Below are positions 63,223 through 64,000 of a stretch of DNA of 64,000 nucleotides, one piece after another. Position 1 is the first letter of the stretch. Every line of letters starts with the position of its first letter. The notes beneath the pieces are model-generated. The model saw only the letters and a program-made list of their open reading frames with translations. It did no database searches and was not told where the DNA came from. The stretch is from Actinotalea soli (GTDB lineage Bacteria; Actinomycetota; Actinomycetes; Actinomycetales; Cellulomonadaceae). Both the position numbers and the translations under genes were made by a program. The stretch is from positions 1 through 64,000 of the forward strand of contig NZ_JAGEMK010000011.1 of the NCBI RefSeq assembly GCF_017565425.1, read 5' to 3'.

Positions 63223-64000
63223 TCAGGATAGATCCCCAGGGGGCTCAAGGATAGTTGACGTTCGCGAGGTCGCGTCCACGACACTCGCGGCGCGGACGGC
63301 CCCCGCACCGAAGCGCCGCCGAACCTCGTCCATGGCCTGCTCCGCACGGCGCTGCGGGGCGTGCCCGTCGTCGACCGACTCCTCGAGGGTGAGCGGGCGC
63401 GTGGTCGACGCGGTCAGCCCCTCAGCCCTCACCCCGACCAGGCGAACCGCCTGACCCCCGAGGTCCACGCCTGCGAGGAGCTCTCGGGCCGCGAGCGAGA
63501 CCTCTCGCGCGGTATCGGTCGGCACGCCCAGGGTCCGCGACCGGGTCAGGGTGCGGAAGTCGGCCGACCGCACCTTGAGGCTGACGGTCCTGGCCACCAG
63601 ACCTCGCTCGCGCAGCTGCGTCGCGGTGCGGTCGGCGAGGCTGACCAGATGGGTCTCGAGGACGGACCTGTCGGCGGTGTCCTCAGGCAGGGTGCTCTCG
63701 GCACCGATGCTCTTCTCCTGACGCACCGGGGTCACGGGACGTGGGTCTCGTCCCCACGCGAGGTCGTGCAGGTGCGCCCCGGCCACCTTGCCGACCGCGC
63801 GCTGGACGGTCGCCACCTCGGAGTCAGCGAGCTGGGCGACCGTGGTGATCCCCCAACGGGCCAAGGCGGCCTCGGTGCGCTCCCCGACTCCCCAGAGGGA
63901 ACCCACCGGCAACGAGTGGAGGAAGGGCACGGTCGCCGCCCGCGGGATCAGCAGCACCCCGTCGGGCTTGGCCATCCCCGAGGCGAGCTTGGCGACGAAC
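63223..64000 (-). CDS. dinB: DNA polymerase IV, C-terminal part (runs off the right edge)
   Basis: This is the 3' part of a Y-family translesion polymerase. The visible frame enters the window as FVAKLASGMAKPDG (the KxASxxAKPDG motif of DinB), then the HhH-like VGSLWGVGERTEAAL, and the little-finger domain (QEKSIGAESTLPEDT, RTVSLKVRSADFRTLTRSRTL). The catalytic N-terminal palm lies beyond position 64000. It ends next to the DUF3040 gene. Partial only because of the window boundary. Confidence 0.94.
   Translation of the reverse strand, partial: FVAKLASGMAKPDGVLLIPRAATVPFLHSLPVGSLWGVGERTEAALARWGITTVAQLADSEVATVQRAVGKVAGAHLHDLAWGRDPRPVTPVRQEKSIGAESTLPEDTADRSVLETHLVSLADRTATQLRERGLVARTVSLKVRSADFRTLTRSRTLGVPTDTAREVSLAARELLAGVDLGGQAVRLVGVRAEGLTASTTRPLTLEESVDDGHAPQRRAEQAMDEVRRRFGAGAVRAASVVDATSRTSTILEPPGDLS

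Overview
The window is about 73% G+C chromosomal DNA from an actinobacterium, most likely of the order Micrococcales (Cellulomonadaceae or a relative). Several things point there: an actinobacterial 16S rRNA leader motif at the left edge; a division cluster without ftsA that continues through sepF, yggT and divIVA (wag31); a HisA protein of the PriA type; heavy use of GTG starts; and very frequent GTGA, ATGA or TGATG stop/start overlaps. The genus is an inference. Nothing here looks like a prophage, insertion sequence, CRISPR array or recently acquired island. The content is core metabolism, translation and cell division.

Layout. Positions 1-391 carry the promoter and leader of an rRNA operon that reads off the left edge. 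Then, on the minus strand, come tyrS, a 3-methyladenine glycosylase, a small P-loop kinase and a complete arginine operon (argC-J-B-D-F-R-G-H, transcribed right to left). An ARG-box-like operator sits at the argC start. A plus-strand quinone oxidoreductase follows. Next are pheST, an RNA 2',3'-cyclic phosphodiesterase, an SPOUT RNA methyltransferase and infC-rpmI-rplT. The infC gene begins with an AUC codon behind a structured leader. From 19.9 to 24.2 kb are plus-strand genes: a catalase under a Fur/PerR-like box, a DUF1844 protein, a membrane coiled-coil protein coupled to a lipoprotein trypsin-like protease, and a GerW-family protein.

From 24.3 to 32.9 kb is a broken-up histidine region: sseB-like, priA, hisH, an unknown gene, hisB and hisC, then a membrane/acetyltransferase-like fusion and a RecQ-phosphoribosyltransferase fusion, then hisD. 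An S4-domain protein, an F420-type oxidase, dnaE, rluD, lspA and a TraR/DksA protein follow. From 39.3 to 57.8 kb is the dcw cluster in minus orientation (mraZ-rsmH-ftsL-ftsI-murE-murF-mraY-murD-ftsW-murG-murC-ftsQ-ftsZ-pgeF-sepF-yggT-divIVA). Divergent from it is a moxR-DUF58-transglutaminase operon. The window ends with a DUF3040 membrane protein and the 3' part of dinB.

The genes form three working blocks. The first is arginine synthesis with its own repressor gene inside the operon. The second is translation and histidine synthesis. The third is a cell-envelope block that makes lipid II, places the septum and marks the poles. I found no wholly new system. The most interesting signals are regulatory: a set of genes whose -10 hexamers lie 6 or 7 nt before the start codon (probable leaderless mRNAs), MraZ-type repeats on both strands between mraZ and moxR, the infC leader, and a G-quadruplex motif before gerW. 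On the protein side there are fusions and motif changes in RecQ, the YgjV-like protein, ArgF, MurE and PgeF.
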